This document shows positions 1 through 13,108 of a DNA stretch of 64,000 bases, piece after piece. Below the pieces are notes generated by a model. The model did not search any database. It was not told where the DNA came from and saw only the letters and a list, made by a program, of their open reading frames with translations. The translations under genes were made by a program, and so were the position numbers. How positions within the stretch are numbered: position 1 is the first letter of the stretch; the number at the start of each line of letters is the position of its first letter. This DNA is from Tricholomella constricta (Eukaryota; Basidiomycota; Agaricomycetes; Agaricales; Lyophyllaceae), in assembly GCA_013368375.1 (NCBI GenBank), contig JAACJP010000020.1, positions 124,001-188,000 of the forward strand. The letters are read 5' to 3'.

Positions 1-232
1 AAATAAGACTGAAGTTATGAGTTCCAAATAATTGCCTTCATATATATGTAAACAGTACTTACTGACAGTTGTATTCCCGGATTGATGGATTTCAAGACTA
101 ATCTTGTGCGGTTTAGATCTTGCTTGTAAGGCCAATCTGACATTTTCGCTTTCAATAAGTATGTTACAAGTTGTTCATTCTACGTCTACGTGTTCTAACA
201 AATGTATCGTCCCTTTGTAGTTGAAACTACCA
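1..232. other. Upstream region of first gene, no gene seen
   Basis: AT-rich sequence before the first credible start codon. It probably includes the 5' UTR of the gene beginning at 233. I see no other coding signal or element. Confidence 0.4.
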
Positions 233-3200
233 ATGCGTACTACTCGTTCGAAACCATCGGGTACATTTCATCAGCTGCCTCTGGGTAGTCGGTCATCAGG
301 CAAACGCAAAAAACCTGATACTCCGCACTCTGCCTCATCGTTAGCTACTGCCGGTCTGGAAAATGCGTTGAATGCAGCATTTGGTGCCAACTCTGCACCT
401 CCTGAGAATGCAGCATTTGCGCCAGGGAATTCGGAGACAGCACTCGAGACTCCTGCTATTCCTGACACATCTGGCAGCACCAATTCCCTTCCACCTGATG
501 CTCAGAGTATTCCTGACGCATCTTCTGCTACCGACACTCCTTCTCATCCATGCTCGCCTCCAAATGCGGCTGCGTCTGTGTTGGCCCCTTCCTTGGACCG
601 TCCACGTCCACGTCATTTGAAGACCTACAGATCCTCTGCACTACGCGACAACGACGATAATCAGTTCATTTCTAATCGGGTATGGGGATCCGGGTTGAAG
701 GACACGTTTGGATCCATTGATGAGGTCGAGTTACAAGAGCCCAGTTCTCCGTTGACCCTGATGCTCCCTGCCGAATTGGAGCTTGACGACGAACTCAACA
801 ATTATGATATAGATGGCAATGGTGGCGGCGGGGATGTAGATGGTATGAGTGGTGGCGACAAGGATAGTGCAGAGCATCAGAATGAGGGTGGCGGAAATGA
901 GGGTGGCGGGAATGAGGGTGACGGGAATGAGGGTGGCGGGAATGAGGGTGGCAGGGATGACGGTGGTGGAAATGAGAGTGGCGGGGATGATGGTGGCAGG
1001 GATGAGGGTGGCAGGGATGAGGATGGCGGGGATGAGAATAGTGGCGGCAGAGGTCAGGGTAGTGGTGGCGAAGGCAAGGGCACAGGTGGTGGAGATGAGG
1101 ACTCTGCCAGCGGTGAAAACAATGATGAGGAGGAATGGGGAGGCATCGCAGATTCTTCCTCACTGGAGAGCCCCGCGCCGGAGAGTGATCTTAGTGCATC
1201 AGACTTTGAGGAGGCGGCAGCATTGCAAACAGCTGCTCTTGCTCGTGAACGCAAACGCGGACGCGTGACAACCCCCACCATCGAAGAACAGGACCAAGAA
1301 GACGAGGAAGCATTCCTGAAGGAGGCAAATATGTCTCCTGAACGCTTGACTGCTCAACAGAAAGGCAAGCAGCGGGCTCAGTCTCAGATTGCTCTGCAGG
1401 CACCTGATGACGAGCAGGGAGGCAGGGATAGTATCAGAGAGGGAGAAGTAGAGGGAGAGGGATGGGACAGGGCAGGAGGGAACAGTGACCGAGGGGAGGG
1501 TGATCTCACCTCTGGTCCTCTGCCCAAAGAAGCAGTCGCTGCTGCGTTGGCGAGTTACCAGGTCTACCGCGACAGCCTGGAAGAGCTTTCTGTCAAGTAC
1601 AGAAAGTCAGTGCTTGTTTTACAGCGAGCTGTGGGCGAGGACGTGAAGCGTCCTCGCCGTCTAAATCCTTGGAACGCGTTTCAAGCCTGGTACGGCGAGC
1701 ATGGGAAGACAAAGCGCAGCGATGATGGTACATTTTTCAGAACCTTTAGGCTTCGCCGTCACTAACACGAATACGCTACAGTCACAGCACGCGACTGGCA
1801 GTCTTTTGTCAAAGAGGAGTACAACAAGCACCTCCAAGAACTCGATGGCTCGCACGGTGCCGATGCACGGGAAGCACACTTCAAGGAGCAGTTAGACTGG
1901 TACAAGGAGCGTCTGTCTGTCTATGTTGAAGGTAAACGGGATACAGGGAATTTTAAGGCAGTTATGAGCCGGATACTTGAACCGTTCATCAACTTGGTAA
2001 GTAAACACCTTGTATTCTCAACATAGTGACGTGTCTGATGACCTAAAATCAGAGCATTCAAGCCTGGGATCAATACGGCGTCCATGTCTTTGGCTTTGGT
2101 GTCGACACGGAGCGAGATCTTCGAGGAGCAAGTGCCAGTGTTGCATGGGGTGGTTCACCTGGATACGTAGCAGTACGAAACGAATACAAGACGTCGATCA
2201 ACTCGCAACTCGGTGACTACGAAGGAATGTTCAAGTACGTCGCATATAAATGCCTCCTAATGTTAGCCTAACATAGATAATTTCTAGAAATGCTGAAGTA
2301 CGCAGTCGCCACGTCGCAGTTGCAAGAAGTCGGTTCCCCGTCAACTGGGAACAAACCAAAGGGACGGCCTTGAGAGACCACCATCGCCGCCTTTTGGGGG
2401 AGATTATGCGAAGTGACATAGGTATGTTGTTACCTCTGTACACACCACAATATCCTGACACTGTCTTGACTTCAGGTCATATTATTGGTCACAAACTCTC
2501 GGACAGAGAGGCCAACAGTCTCACCATGCAGTGGAAGCACTGGGCCGACATGGCATATACCCATCAAATGCGCCTCGAAGGCTGGCCCATCGATCTTGTC
2601 TCTCCAGGCCTTGATTGCGAGCCAAAGAACTTCGGGAGTAAGCAACTGAAGGCCATGATTGATAACCGAGTCAAGTCAACAGAGGACGAGGACTTTGATG
2701 AGATTGTGAGGATTGTTTCTTGGGATGATGGTATGTTGTCACATTTCTGACCGTTAAGATGTAAACTAACGGCAGCCTTCAGAGGAAAAGGCATTGCCTC
2801 TGCGTGAGCAAGAGAATGTTCCACTGGTGATCAATACCGATGGAGTAGTGCTCTTGACGCTCCTGGATTCTAAGAAGTACAAGCGAGAGCTTTCCAAAAC
2901 TAAGGAGCACCGTTTAGATCCTGAAGACCGTTCAGAATCAGAAGATGACACCAGTGGCCACCCTGCTCAGCACTCCCAGACACTAAACAAGCCCCGTGTT
3001 GGTCGCCCCCCTGGCGAGAGCCATCAGTCCGAACGTCCGCCACCCCTGCAAAAGTCACATGCAGAACACCCACATCTTGATCTCCGAGCACCATCCCGCG
3101 GTAGACATCACCACTCATGGAATCGGACTGCGAAGTCTGCTCGACGTCACCAGTACACCAGTGACAGGGATCCACGCAATCACTATGACCAAGCCCCGCT

Positions 3201-3519
3201 ACATCGCCAACCATACCCTGAAGATGAAGATGCTGATCTGGAGATAGCCGATGGTCGTGCTCACCACTTTGGTGCCCATCGTGCTCGGGATTCTCAAGGC
3301 ATGGAGCCTCCAGTGAAGAAACGAAAGCTTCGCGACATACAACAGGACCCTCGTGTAATTGCTCCAATTCCACAACGAGCACGTGCACAGCATGGCAGTA
3401 GGGAACCTGTAGCTGGCCCATCACGTGGAGGTGCAGAAAGAGGGTATGTGATGCAACATCAGCCTCCCACTTATCAAAACCAATATGATGCTGATGATGA
3501 TGATGAGTATGAGTACTAG
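233..3519 (+). CDS. Hypothetical protein, six exons, Gly/Asn/Glu-rich repeat
   Basis: I do not recognise a catalytic domain. Splice signals and frame give join(233..1727, 1788..1996, 2053..2234, 2288..2421, 2476..2730, 2783..3519), 1003 codons plus stop. The ATG at 233 is chosen because the open frame upstream has only a TTG. The N-terminal third is Ser/Pro-rich and disordered-looking. Residues about 215-290 are a Gly-Gly-Asn-Glu/Asp repeat. The conserved-looking part lies in exons 1 (end) to 5: a charged helical segment (DWQSFVKEEYNKHLQEL), then a Trp/Gly-rich stretch (WDQYGVHVFGFG) and an acidic end. The C-terminus is basic and Pro-rich with a run of Asp before the stop. It resembles multicopy orphan families of mushroom genomes, but that is memory, not a search. 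It could be a domesticated or mobile-element-associated gene. Confidence 0.65.
886..1050 (+). repeat. Coding minisatellite, about 15-bp unit
   Basis: Imperfect repeats of a GAGGGTGGCGGGAAT-like unit in exon 1 of the first gene. They encode repeated Asn/Asp-Glu-Gly-Gly-Gly. The unit length is a multiple of three, so copy-number change would keep the frame. Confidence 0.8.
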
Positions 3520-3728
3520 TTTCTTAGCCTTTTCAGAACTTATGCCCATAGATTATATGTGCTCCTTTATATCATATTTTTATACCCATACATGGACTGT
3601 GCTTGACATTTTAAATGCATTCATGAACTATATCTGTTTGAATGTCAATTCTCCCAAGACTGTAAAAACTGAATACTGGGACTCCCATTTGAGCTAAGGT
3701 CTTGCCCAGGTAGTGTGGAACACCCCAA

Positions 3729-4064
3729 TTGGGACTCCCACCAAACATATTTGTGAGGTGTGGTCTTGCCCAACTGGTCTAGGACCATCAAAGATGGGAG
3801 TACCAAAAGAAGTTGCACCTGTATTGGGACTCCCACTCACCACATTTGTGAGGTGTGGTCTTGCCCAACTGGTCTAGGACCATCAAAGATGGGAGTACCA
3901 AAAGAAGTTGCATCTGAATTGGGACTCCCACCTACCACATTTGTGAGGTGTGGTCTTGCCCAACTGGTCTAGGACCATCAAAGATGGGATTACCAAAAGA
4001 AGTTGCATCTGTATTGGGACTCCCAACTACCACATTTGTGAGGTGTGGTCTTGCCTAACGGTCT
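3729..4064. repeat. Tandem repeat, about 95-bp unit, 3-4 copies
   Basis: The phrase TTGGGACTCCCA recurs at about 3729, 3824, 3920 and 4014. It is followed each time by the same GTGAGGTGTGGTCTTGCC and AAGATGGGAGTACC blocks. The spacing is 94-96 bp. No coding role is apparent. Confidence 0.85.
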
Positions 4065-4710
4065 GTAATTCAGCACTACTAAAGTTGCTGAGTGGTTCAA
4101 ATATAGTTGCTCGCATATAAACTTGGCCCTCCTTTATATGTTATTAAATACAAATAGTACAATATGCTACCAAATACACAGTGAACATGCAAATACACTT
4201 CAAATTGACTGGATGGATGTTGCTCTGCCCAAGGTGAAGAGCATGGAGTGTAAGTTTTGAATGTACAAAATATATGCTGGTCAAAAGATATTTTACTAAC
4301 TGACAAGATATTTTTTGTTAACCTAATTATTCCAATAAGACACCTTATTCTTCTACTTGCTTTCATTTTTTTGTATCTAATCAAATTTTCATTTGTTTGT
4401 CCAGAAAACTGACATGATGCTCATTGAAACTTTCCAAGTGCTTGGATGAACCATGTTTTATTGTGTATAGTCTTGGCGATAAGTGTGACGTGACATGCTG
4501 GGCTTGCCCATATTTCTTGGGCAGCCCCACATTACAGTTGGACAAGATTACAATACTTGGCACTCCCTGGGCATGGTCGGGAAAGACCAATATGGGAAGA
4601 CCATGCCTAATTATGGGATTCCCAGGGGGGGTGGTCCTGAACCATGGTCTAGGGCCTAGTTAGGGTAGTCTTTCACAGTGGGACTGACTACCCTAATAAG
4701 GGGTCTCCAG
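4065..4710. other. Intergenic, no gene; short inverted repeat
   Basis: No supported gene. Fragments echo the wording of the 95-bp repeat (GGGATTCCCAGG, GGTCTAGG). A 10-bp perfect inverted repeat, TAGGGTAGTC at 4661-4670 and GACTACCCTA at 4686-4695, lies just before the truncated copia element. It could be the end of an older insertion. Confidence 0.4.
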
Positions 4711-4714
4711 GGGG

Positions 4715-7063
4715 TTGACTGAAGTGACGGCTACCCATCTCACGGGAAAGACAAAGACCTCATCACTCAAGAACATCACACCAGACGAACTATGGTATGA
4801 CAAGAAACCCGACTACTCCTACATGCGCGAAATCGGCTGTCGGGCCTTTGTCCTGATCCTCAATAAGCACAATCCCAAGATCTACGAGCGGTCCATTGAG
4901 TGCATTTTAATCGGTTACGATCGCCAGTCCAAATGCTACCGATGCTACGACAAATTGACCCAAAAGGTTTACAGCACCTACCATGTTCGCTTTCTTGAGA
5001 GCCACGACGGCCACCCACCCCATACCAATCCCAATCCTATTGCCACACCTCCCGACGACTTCCTGACACCCACACAAATCGCCAACGACGCATCCGACGA
5101 ACCCCTCCCGGACCCCATCGAAATACCGATTGACCCCATCCCGGAACCCCCACAAGTCGATCAACACGCACCAGCACAGGAGGAACCACCACCGCGTTGT
5201 GCCTCAAGCCGAATCCCTGTCCCGACGGCAAAGGCCAGACCCGAAGACCCTCCCGAGACTCGTACAGAACGAGCGGTCCGTGAGTCGAAGGAGGCAGCAG
5301 ATAGGCGGAAGGAAGCTCATGCAGAAAGGAAGCAGCTCATCGAGAACCTCAAGCAGGCAGCCCAGGATCGTCCAGCTGATCCGGACGATGACGTACGTGC
5401 AGCGGATCAGGAATTTGATCGGATCCTCGAGACCCTGGCAGCGATCGACGGGGAACCGGACATTGATCCGACGTCCCTGAACCCCGACGAACCGAAAACA
5501 TGGAAGGAGGCGCAGGACTCCCCGGACGCAGCGCTCTGGGAGAAGGGATACCGTGAGGAACTGGACTCACTGAAGAACATGGGAGCATACAAGCTTGTAC
5601 CACGCGAGGAAGTCCCCGAGGGACACAAAATCCACACTGGCAAACCGGTCTTCACGCTCAAACGAGACGAGCACGGAAAGGTCATCCGTCACAAAGTCCG
5701 GGTTGTACTGAAGGGATTTAATCAGGTATATGGCCAAGACTATACGAAAACGACCTCACCTACAGCGCGCATGGAATCCTGGCGAATCCTCCTCCACTTG
5801 GCGGCCTCGATGGGCTGGGACGCGGTTCAAATTGATGTCAAGACCGCATTCCTCTATGGAATATTACCTAAGGAGGAGACGGTATATATGGCGCAACCAA
5901 AGGGGTTCGAGGAACCAGGGAAGGAAGGTTGGGTATGGAAATTGGAACGGGGCCTCTACGGTATGAAACAGGCAGGCAGGATTTGGAACAAAACACTGAA
6001 CGAGAACATGATCAAATGGGGCTTCACCCGTCTGGCATGCGAATCCTGTGTCTACTACAGGAGGAGCGACACAGGCACAGTCATTACTGCAGTTCACGTT
6101 GACAATTTCCTTTCCATCGCTAGCTCGAAGGCCGAGAACGAACGTTTCAAAGCCCAGCTCCGAGAAGCCTGGACCATATCCGATTTAGGCACCCCCCGAC
6201 ACATCCTCGGCATCGCTATCGAATGGGATCGCCCCCGCCGTACAGTCCGCCTATCCCAGACAGCGCTTATCGACAAAATCACTTCCCAATTTGGACAAAC
6301 CGACACCACCCCCCTCTCATTACCCATGGAACCCGGCTTGAAACTACGCTGTGTGGACCGCCAATCCCTTCCACCTGATGAACGAATGGCCGTCGAAAAA
6401 CTCCCCTACCGCTCTCTCGTCGGCTGCCTACTATATCTGGCGATCTCGACGCGTCCTGACATTCAACATACCGTCCAACAGTTAACACAATACCTGGACT
6501 CATATACACACCTCCATTGGAACGCCGCGATCTGCCTCGTCCGATACCTTAAAGGCACGCGGAGCCTCGGACTTACTCTCGGCAGATCTGGGACAATCGG
6601 ACTAGTAGGCTTCACTGACTCGGACTGGGCGAACTGCCTAGATACCCGGCGCAGCATCGGTGGATATGCCTGGTCGCTCGGCTCGGGCCTCATCTCCTGG
6701 GCATCTCGGAAACAGAAGACTGTCGCCGCCTCATCCTGTGAAGCCGAATACATGGCCGCGTTCGACTCTGCCCAAGAATGCATCTGGTTGCGTACGCTAC
6801 TATCCGCGATCGACCACACACCTCCCGGTCCAACAATCATCCTGTGCGACAACAACTCGGCCATTAATCTCTCCGAGGACCCTCTACTCCATTCCCGTGT
6901 AAAACACATCGACATCAAATACCATTTCCTCCGAGAACGCGTCGCGTCAAACGAGATCATAATCCGATACGTCAACACAAAAGACAACGTCGCCGACCTA
7001 TTCACGAAAGCCCTTCCCCTTCCCCAATTTAACCGACTTCGCAATTCGCTCGGCCTCCGCTGA
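4715..7063 (+). pseudogene. Copia pol fragment: integrase C-term, RT, RNase H
   Basis: About 782 codons, open but with no ATG at the 5' end, so a remnant of a longer gag-pol. It opens in the integrase tail (TPDELWYDKKP), passes a charged linker, then a copia-type reverse transcriptase (DVKTAFLYG; QPKGFEEPG; LYGMKQAGR). RNase H follows (GFTDSDWANC; SSCEAEYMA; VKHIDIKYHF; DLFTKALP). The RT active-site box reads VHVDN instead of the usual VDD. The Asn codon is at 6104-6106, which would replace a metal-binding Asp and probably kills the enzyme. The body otherwise has no stops, suggesting limited age. Confidence 0.88.
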
Positions 7064-7115
7064 AAATCCGCCAAAATTCCATGCGAGGAGGAGCACTCTT
7101 ACGGGTGAGGAGGAG

Positions 7116-7436
7116 TGTTACGATTCGATGGGCCACCGTAAGTGTGCCCCCCCTTTGTTTATCTACTAAAAGGACTTTCTTTCATACTCTTTCATATAAT
7201 CGGACAAAGGACACTTAGACACATATATATACGAGCTACTATACTTACGATACCCTTAGTTCTTATACACGGACTAAGGGTGAGCGACTTACTTATATTC
7301 TACACTAATACCCTTACTAACGATACCTTAGTTTATTCTGTGTATCTATAGGTATGATACACAAATATAGTTCTTATACACGGACTAAGGTTTATTCTGT
7401 GTATCTATAGGTGTATCCACAGATCAGATTCTAACA
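7116..7436 (+). repeat. 3' LTR of truncated copia
   Basis: 321 bp bounded by TGTTA...TAACA and preceded directly by a purine-rich tract. Two segments occur twice inside it: a GTTCTTATACACGGACTAAGG block (about 7259 and 7370) and a TTTATTCTGTGTATCTATAGG block (about 7331 and 7391). This is an internal duplication. No target duplication can be tested because the left end is lost. Confidence 0.8.
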
Positions 7437-10400
7437 TATACGTCGGGACAATAGCTGGTAGTACTACAGGAAGTACGCCACAGTCACGACAAGTACGACT
7501 GGAAGTACCAGATGAGACGGAAGAACGGATACAAGCCCTCCGCGATAGGTATGAGAAACCAACCACGGAAGGGAAGCGACGAAAGGATGGGAATACAAAA
7601 ATCAAAAGTAAACTCACTACTGAAGATTATCCCCGCCTACATCAGCAATGGCATGATGAATTCCAAGATATGGTGAACGGAACTCCTAACACGTTACCAC
7701 CGTGGAGGGAAGTTAACCATGAGATTCATTTAATCGATGAGAATGCACGGTATCACTATCACTTACCGCGGTGCCCAAATTCGCTGAGAGAAGAATTCCA
7801 CGCGAAGATAAACCGCTATGTGGATGCTAAGTGGTGGGAGCCACGGTCCGTCAGCCAAGCAGCCCCACTACTGTGCATACCGAAGAAAGATGGTTCGCTA
7901 CGAACTGCACTAGATGCATGTCAACGAAATGATAACACCGTGAAAGACGTGACACCACTACCCGATCAAGAAATTATTCAGGAAGATGTGGCACGGGCAA
8001 AGATTAGATCAAAAATTGATCTAACCGAAGCCTATGAGCAAGTGCGTATACGACCAGAGGATGTACATAAAACAGCCTTTGCGACTATCGCCGGCACCTA
8101 TGTCAGCAATATAATGCAGATAGGTGACTGCAACGCACCTGCCACATTCCAGAGACTCATGACGTCAACCTTTCGAGACTTGATTGGTAGATTCATGCAT
8201 GTCTACCTGGATGATATCTTTATCTTTTCAGAATCGATAGAAGAGCATGAGAAACACCTACGAATAGTATTCGAGAGACTCAGAGCTGCTTCTTTGTATC
8301 TGAAATGGAAGAAATGCGAATTATACGCTGAACACGTTGATTGCCTTGGACACATTATCGACGATCGCGGTATACACCCTGATGTCGATAAACTAAGCCG
8401 CATACGCGAATGGCGAACACCGCGATCATATAATGATATTCAGCGGTTCGTCGGACTAGTAAATTACTTGGGTAACTTCCTACCTGATATTACTGCGTAT
8501 ACGGGACCCCTCATGTCCATGACGCAAAACGGGTTGCCGTTTCATTGGAGACCGATCCATGATCGGTGTTTTCAAATGATAAAACAAATATGTTGTAGGA
8601 CACCAGTCATACAGCCTATAGACGTTAAGAATAAAGACCCTATATGGCTTATATGCGATGCCTCGAAGACCGGCGTCGGAGCCATGTACGGCCAAGGACC
8701 CACTTGGCAGACATGTCGGCCCGCTGGGTTCATGTCGAAGAAGTTCACGAGCGCTCAGCAAAATTATGCTGTACACGAGCTCGAAACTCTTGCGATTCTA
8801 GAAGCCCTATTAAAATGGGAAGATAAATTGGTTGGTTACAATATCCATGTAATCACAGACCATAAAGCGCTAGAGTTCTTCAAAACTCAAGTAAATCTGT
8901 CACCGCGTCAAAGACGCTGGAACGATTATATGTCTCGGTTCACCTTTGACATTACATATGTAAAAGGAGAACTGAACAAAGTAGCTGATTGCTTATCCCG
9001 CTACTTTGAAGGAGACGCACCTAATGAGGTGCAGAGCGTCAACGACTATGTACGCGCTGACGTGCGAATAGATCCAGACGGAGAGGATCTCCCACCTTCA
9101 CGACTGCAAGAAGTGGCTGAACGAGTTATTGAAATTCGAGCCATGCAGGACGTGGAAGTGAGGCGTAGTCGCCGCCTCCAGGAACAGCGTGAGGATCGAG
9201 AAATCGAAGCCGCCATCCTGGAAGAGTTTCAGCAACCTACCGTACAGTCTGAATCCTCGACCGGTCAACAACCGGATGGGGCTCCTTCAGAACGCGAACA
9301 AACGTTGGGCGAGGCATTGTTTCAACAGCCCGCACCTGCGCTGCATCCAGACCCACACCCACGGAATGGCGATGCTTCATTCCTGGAAGTAGTACGGAAA
9401 GGTTACAAAACCGATAAATTGTTCACGGTAATAATGGACAAACCCGGTGAATTCACGCATTTTACACACCGAGATGCATTAATTTGGACAACGAATCCAG
9501 CCGGCGTAGAAGTTCTATGTGTTCCTCGTGATCGTAAATTGATCACTCAACTCATAGAACAAGCACATACGTCCGTTGGACACTTTGGAGCCCAGCGTAC
9601 CACGGAATACCTCCGACGCTGGTACTGGTGGCCCACCATTACCGCAGAAGTTCGCAAGTTCTGTCAAACTTGTGAGTCATGTCAGCGAGCCAAGGGTTTG
9701 AATCAAAAACCTGCTGGCAAAATACATTCGCTACCAGTGCCCATTAAACCATGGGACTCCATCGGAACAGACTTTATAGGCCCGTTCCCTGAATCAAAAG
9801 GCTATAATTACCTGTGGGTTATTATGTGCCGCATGACGAGCATGGTGCATTTAATTCCAGTACATACGCGCATGACTGCGTCGGAATTGTCCTGGATATA
9901 CATGCGCGAGATTGTTCGTCTACATGGTCTTCCTAGTTCCATCGTGAGCGATAGGGACTCGAAGTTCACCTCCAAATGGTGGCGAGAACTTCACAAGATC
10001 CTTGGATCGAAACTGCTCATGTCCACATCGTTTCATCCTCAAACGGATGGACAGACTGAGCGTGCAAACCGCAGTATCGGACAAATATTCCGTACTGTGG
10101 TGCGCCACGACCAGAAAGACTGGGTCGATTGCGTAGATATGACCGAGTTCGCACTTAATGCGAGTATATCGGGGACAACCAAATACGCGCTATTCGAACT
10201 CAACAGCGGATACATGCCCTCCATGATCAAGGAAATTCGCAGTGATAATGTGATTCCTCGGGGTATTCGCCAGTTCGCAGAACAAGCCCTTTCGAATCTC
10301 GCGGAAGCCCACGATGCTATTATCGAGGCCCGCGTATTCCAAGCGCTGAATGCGAATAAACGCTGGAGTGATGATCCTGAGATTAGCACTGGTGATTTAG

Positions 10401-10849
10401 TTTACCTATCTACGAAGAACTTAAATCTTCCAAAGGGTAGAGCACGCAAGTTGTGCCCCAAGTTTGTGGGGCCTTATCGTGTCTTGAAGGCAAAGCCAGA
10501 AACGTCAAATTATACGTTGGAACTGCCTTCCGCGCTTCAGCAGCGCCGCTTACACGCGAAGTTTCACGTGTCCGTGCTGAGACCGTATTACGCTACGGAG
10601 GACGCACTGTTCCCGAATCGAGCGCACCCAGAGCCTTACGACTTTGGTGCACCAGACGACCACGAGTGGTTCATCGAGGAGATTCTGGGACATAGGTGGT
10701 CCGCGGGCGCCATTGAATTTCAAGTTCGATGGTCTCTGGGGGACACTACGTGGGAGCCGCGTGAGCACTGCGAATCCCTGGCAGCTCTCGATAGATACCT
10801 CGAGCTCCAGGGGGTGAAGCGTATATCGCAGCTCGCAAAGCTGCGCTGA
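7437..10849 (+). CDS. Gypsy pol: RT, RNase H, integrase, chromodomain (5'-partial)
   Basis: The frame is open from the copia LTR edge to 10849; the first ATG is at 7670. Counting from that ATG: RT with IPKKDG near residue 70 and the catalytic YLDD at 179-182; RNase H starting near 330 (CDASKTGVGA). The integrase has a zinc motif (HFGAQRTTEYLRRWYWWP, then CQTCESCQ), and the DDE core shows TDF, SDRD and the Glu of TDGQTERAN. A chromodomain near the C-terminus (WFIEEILGHRW, VRWSLGDTTWEP) places it among chromoviruses, which often use this domain to target heterochromatin. All catalytic residues I can see are present. Protease and gag are missing, so it is not autonomous. Confidence 0.93.
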
Positions 10850-10990
10850 GGTGTGGCATGCAATGTGCGCCACACAGCCACAGCGTGGCTGGACTCGATC
10901 ACTTCGATCGAGTGGAGCTCCGATCGGGGGAGCGAAAAATTTTCTCTCTGCCCCTTTGTGCACTACCACTATCACTAGAACTCGCACCTA
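10850..10990 (+). other. Spacer between pol and third ORF of outer gypsy
   Basis: 141 bp with no ORF. The third ORF opens in a different frame from pol at ATG 10991, so it probably needs reinitiation, splicing or its own transcript. Confidence 0.5.
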
Positions 10991-12788
10991 ATGTCGTCTG
11001 GACAAGAATCACTGAGTTTTCGAGGAAACTCAAGAGGGGGAGGAACGCGTGGACGCCGCGGTCGCAATAACGGCAGCGCTACGAGTAATTCACCTCGCGT
11101 ACAACATGCGCAACAAACTACGCAGCCGCAAAACCAAGCACAGTCTCCACTGTCGTTTGGATCGATAGCATACCAGCCAACAATGGTACCGAGCTATCAG
11201 CCGTTCGAAGGACAGAATCCTTCCAACACAGGCGAGACGCCTGCTCCTGGACCCGCCGTTGAGCGCCTGCACGCTCCAATGGATGTCGATGGACATGGAG
11301 CAGGGCAACTCGAGCCTGGACAGCTGCCTGATGCTAAGAACAGAAGCGTCGAGATGGGACGCCCCTCACAACAGCGTGGTGGTAACAAACCACACCGCCC
11401 AAAGGGGGTTGAACGAGCCGTCGAAGAGAAGGAAGGAAATCCCTCGAACTCTCATGGAAATACTCGAGGTACGCATGCTGCGCCACGCAACGCACCACAT
11501 GCTAATATGGGAACGAACCCAGACGGTATATTCAACCGCCTCGAGACCGTCGGAGTAGCACCCGACTTTGTAGTCGACTTTATCCATGATGGAATGGCAA
11601 GGGTCGTGATAGGACAACTACTCGACACCATTGACCGCCTTCAACGAGAAGTTGACCAGCAAACTATGGCTAAACGCCACATCACCGAGGAGCTGCAACG
11701 CACGCTACGTAAGCGCCCCGCATCGCCGAACGCGATGCCTTATACCGACAAGCGTAGTTGGACGCAGGGTCCTCAGACCGCACCCACATCGGTGCAGTCC
11801 ACGGCGCCAGCGCAAGAAATAGGATCTGCACCCACAAGCGCCGCCAAAGTACCTCTAGTGATCCCCACTATCGAGGTACCCTTTCCTCTTGGCGTACCTC
11901 CGCACATTGATGCTGGACGTATTGTACTTACAATACGTCAGGCCTTTGCAGTGCCCGAGCAGATGCCCGTCGACGATGTACGATTGGTCGACGCTAGCTC
12001 GCCTGCCGATGAACCGATGCAAGAGACTGTAGAGCCCTCTACCATCGGTACGCTGAAGGAGGAACCAGCAAGCGAAACCGCCGACGAGCGTAGCTTACGA
12101 ATGAAGCACAACGCCTCAGTCCGCCGCGACCGCCTTGCTGCAGACCGAGAAGCCAACGAACGCTTGAAGTATAACTTCGAGACATTCATCGGACGCATTC
12201 CAGATACTATTGGCGTACTACACATCAATGGTACTCCCGAACGCCACAACGCGTTTGGTGGACTACTTCACCGACGCCTGTACTGGTCACCGTACAGTAA
12301 TACAGTGTTTGCCTCTCAGAGCGCTAGTCGCGCTCTAGAATACGAACGTGAACACAAAACCGCATTCAATGCGACAGGTTCACCTTTGTACAAGTGTGCA
12401 CCTCGCGGGTTCCCTATGTCCCCTCGAGACATCCGCAATCTGGTTCAGTTCCGTGACGATAACTTCAACATGGATACCGAACGTGTGGAAGCCCACTACA
12501 TACTCTGGGACTTCTATCGTATCGCTTCACGATACGCCGAACCCCACACTATGAAGTTTATCCTTCAACAAGAATACTTCGATCCGGCTCACAAACCATC
12601 GATACGCGATGACGCTGCGTGGACACGACCTGTGTTACCACCGCCCGCTGGAGTATTGTCTACTTCAGCGCGCAACCCACGAACCCGTGGAGCGGGTTTA
12701 CCCATACCATCGGTATCGCAAGCCCTGGACTTCACCGTGTGGGGACAATATATTGTACACCACGGAAGGCCAGGCCTAGACAACGTAT

Positions 12789-12793
12789 ACAGC
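12789..12793. repeat. Target site duplication, left copy (ACAGC)
   Basis: ACAGC directly before the left LTR and again at 23015-23019 directly after the right LTR. This marks the exact insertion point of the inner gypsy in the third ORF of the outer one. Confidence 0.95.
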
Positions 12794-12986
12794 TGTAAGG
12801 GTTGGAATAGACTTAATATGTTCACACCAAACTAAACACGACCACTGATAGGATTGTGTGTAGTTAAAGGTATGAGTAAGTCTTAACATTACATAATGTA
12901 GAGGTGCTGGCTTTATATAGCCAGTATCTTTAGATTTAAATAAGAACAAACAAGGATTGCTACCATATTCGGTAACGCCCGTTACA
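12794..12986 (-). repeat. 3' LTR of inner gypsy
   Basis: 193 bp, TGTAA...TTACA in window orientation. It contains TATATA-like sequence (CTTTATATAG). It differs from the other LTR at three positions near its right side. Confidence 0.93.
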
Positions 12987-13001
12987 CTCTCCCCCTCTAG
13001 A
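12987..13001 (-). other. Polypurine tract of inner gypsy
   Basis: On the - strand AGAGGGGGAGAG lies immediately before TGTAACGGGC of the LTR. This is the expected second-strand primer position and fixes the element orientation. Confidence 0.8.
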
Positions 13002-13108
13002 TTGAGCCCCCGGCTCAATCTATACCCAATTCCGTTGTTTGGACAGTAGACTTTGTCAAAGTCTATTATTGTCTACTCGATAGTTATAGACATATACTTT
13101 TTATATAT

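Larger units (their letters stand above)
4711..7436 (+). mobile_element. Ty1/copia retrotransposon, 5'-truncated
   Basis: The right end is intact: pol, a purine tract (GGTGAGGAGGAG) and a 3' LTR. The left end starts inside the integrase. The 5' LTR, gag and protease are missing, and no matching LTR lies to the left. The right LTR end abuts the outer gypsy pol, so the copia was probably inserted in, or rearranged with, that gypsy. Confidence 0.85.

Noticed and set aside
341..1403. Several open frames antisense or out of frame to the first gene
   Set aside because: They mirror the Gly/Asn/Glu repeat of the coding exon and lack motifs or splice logic.
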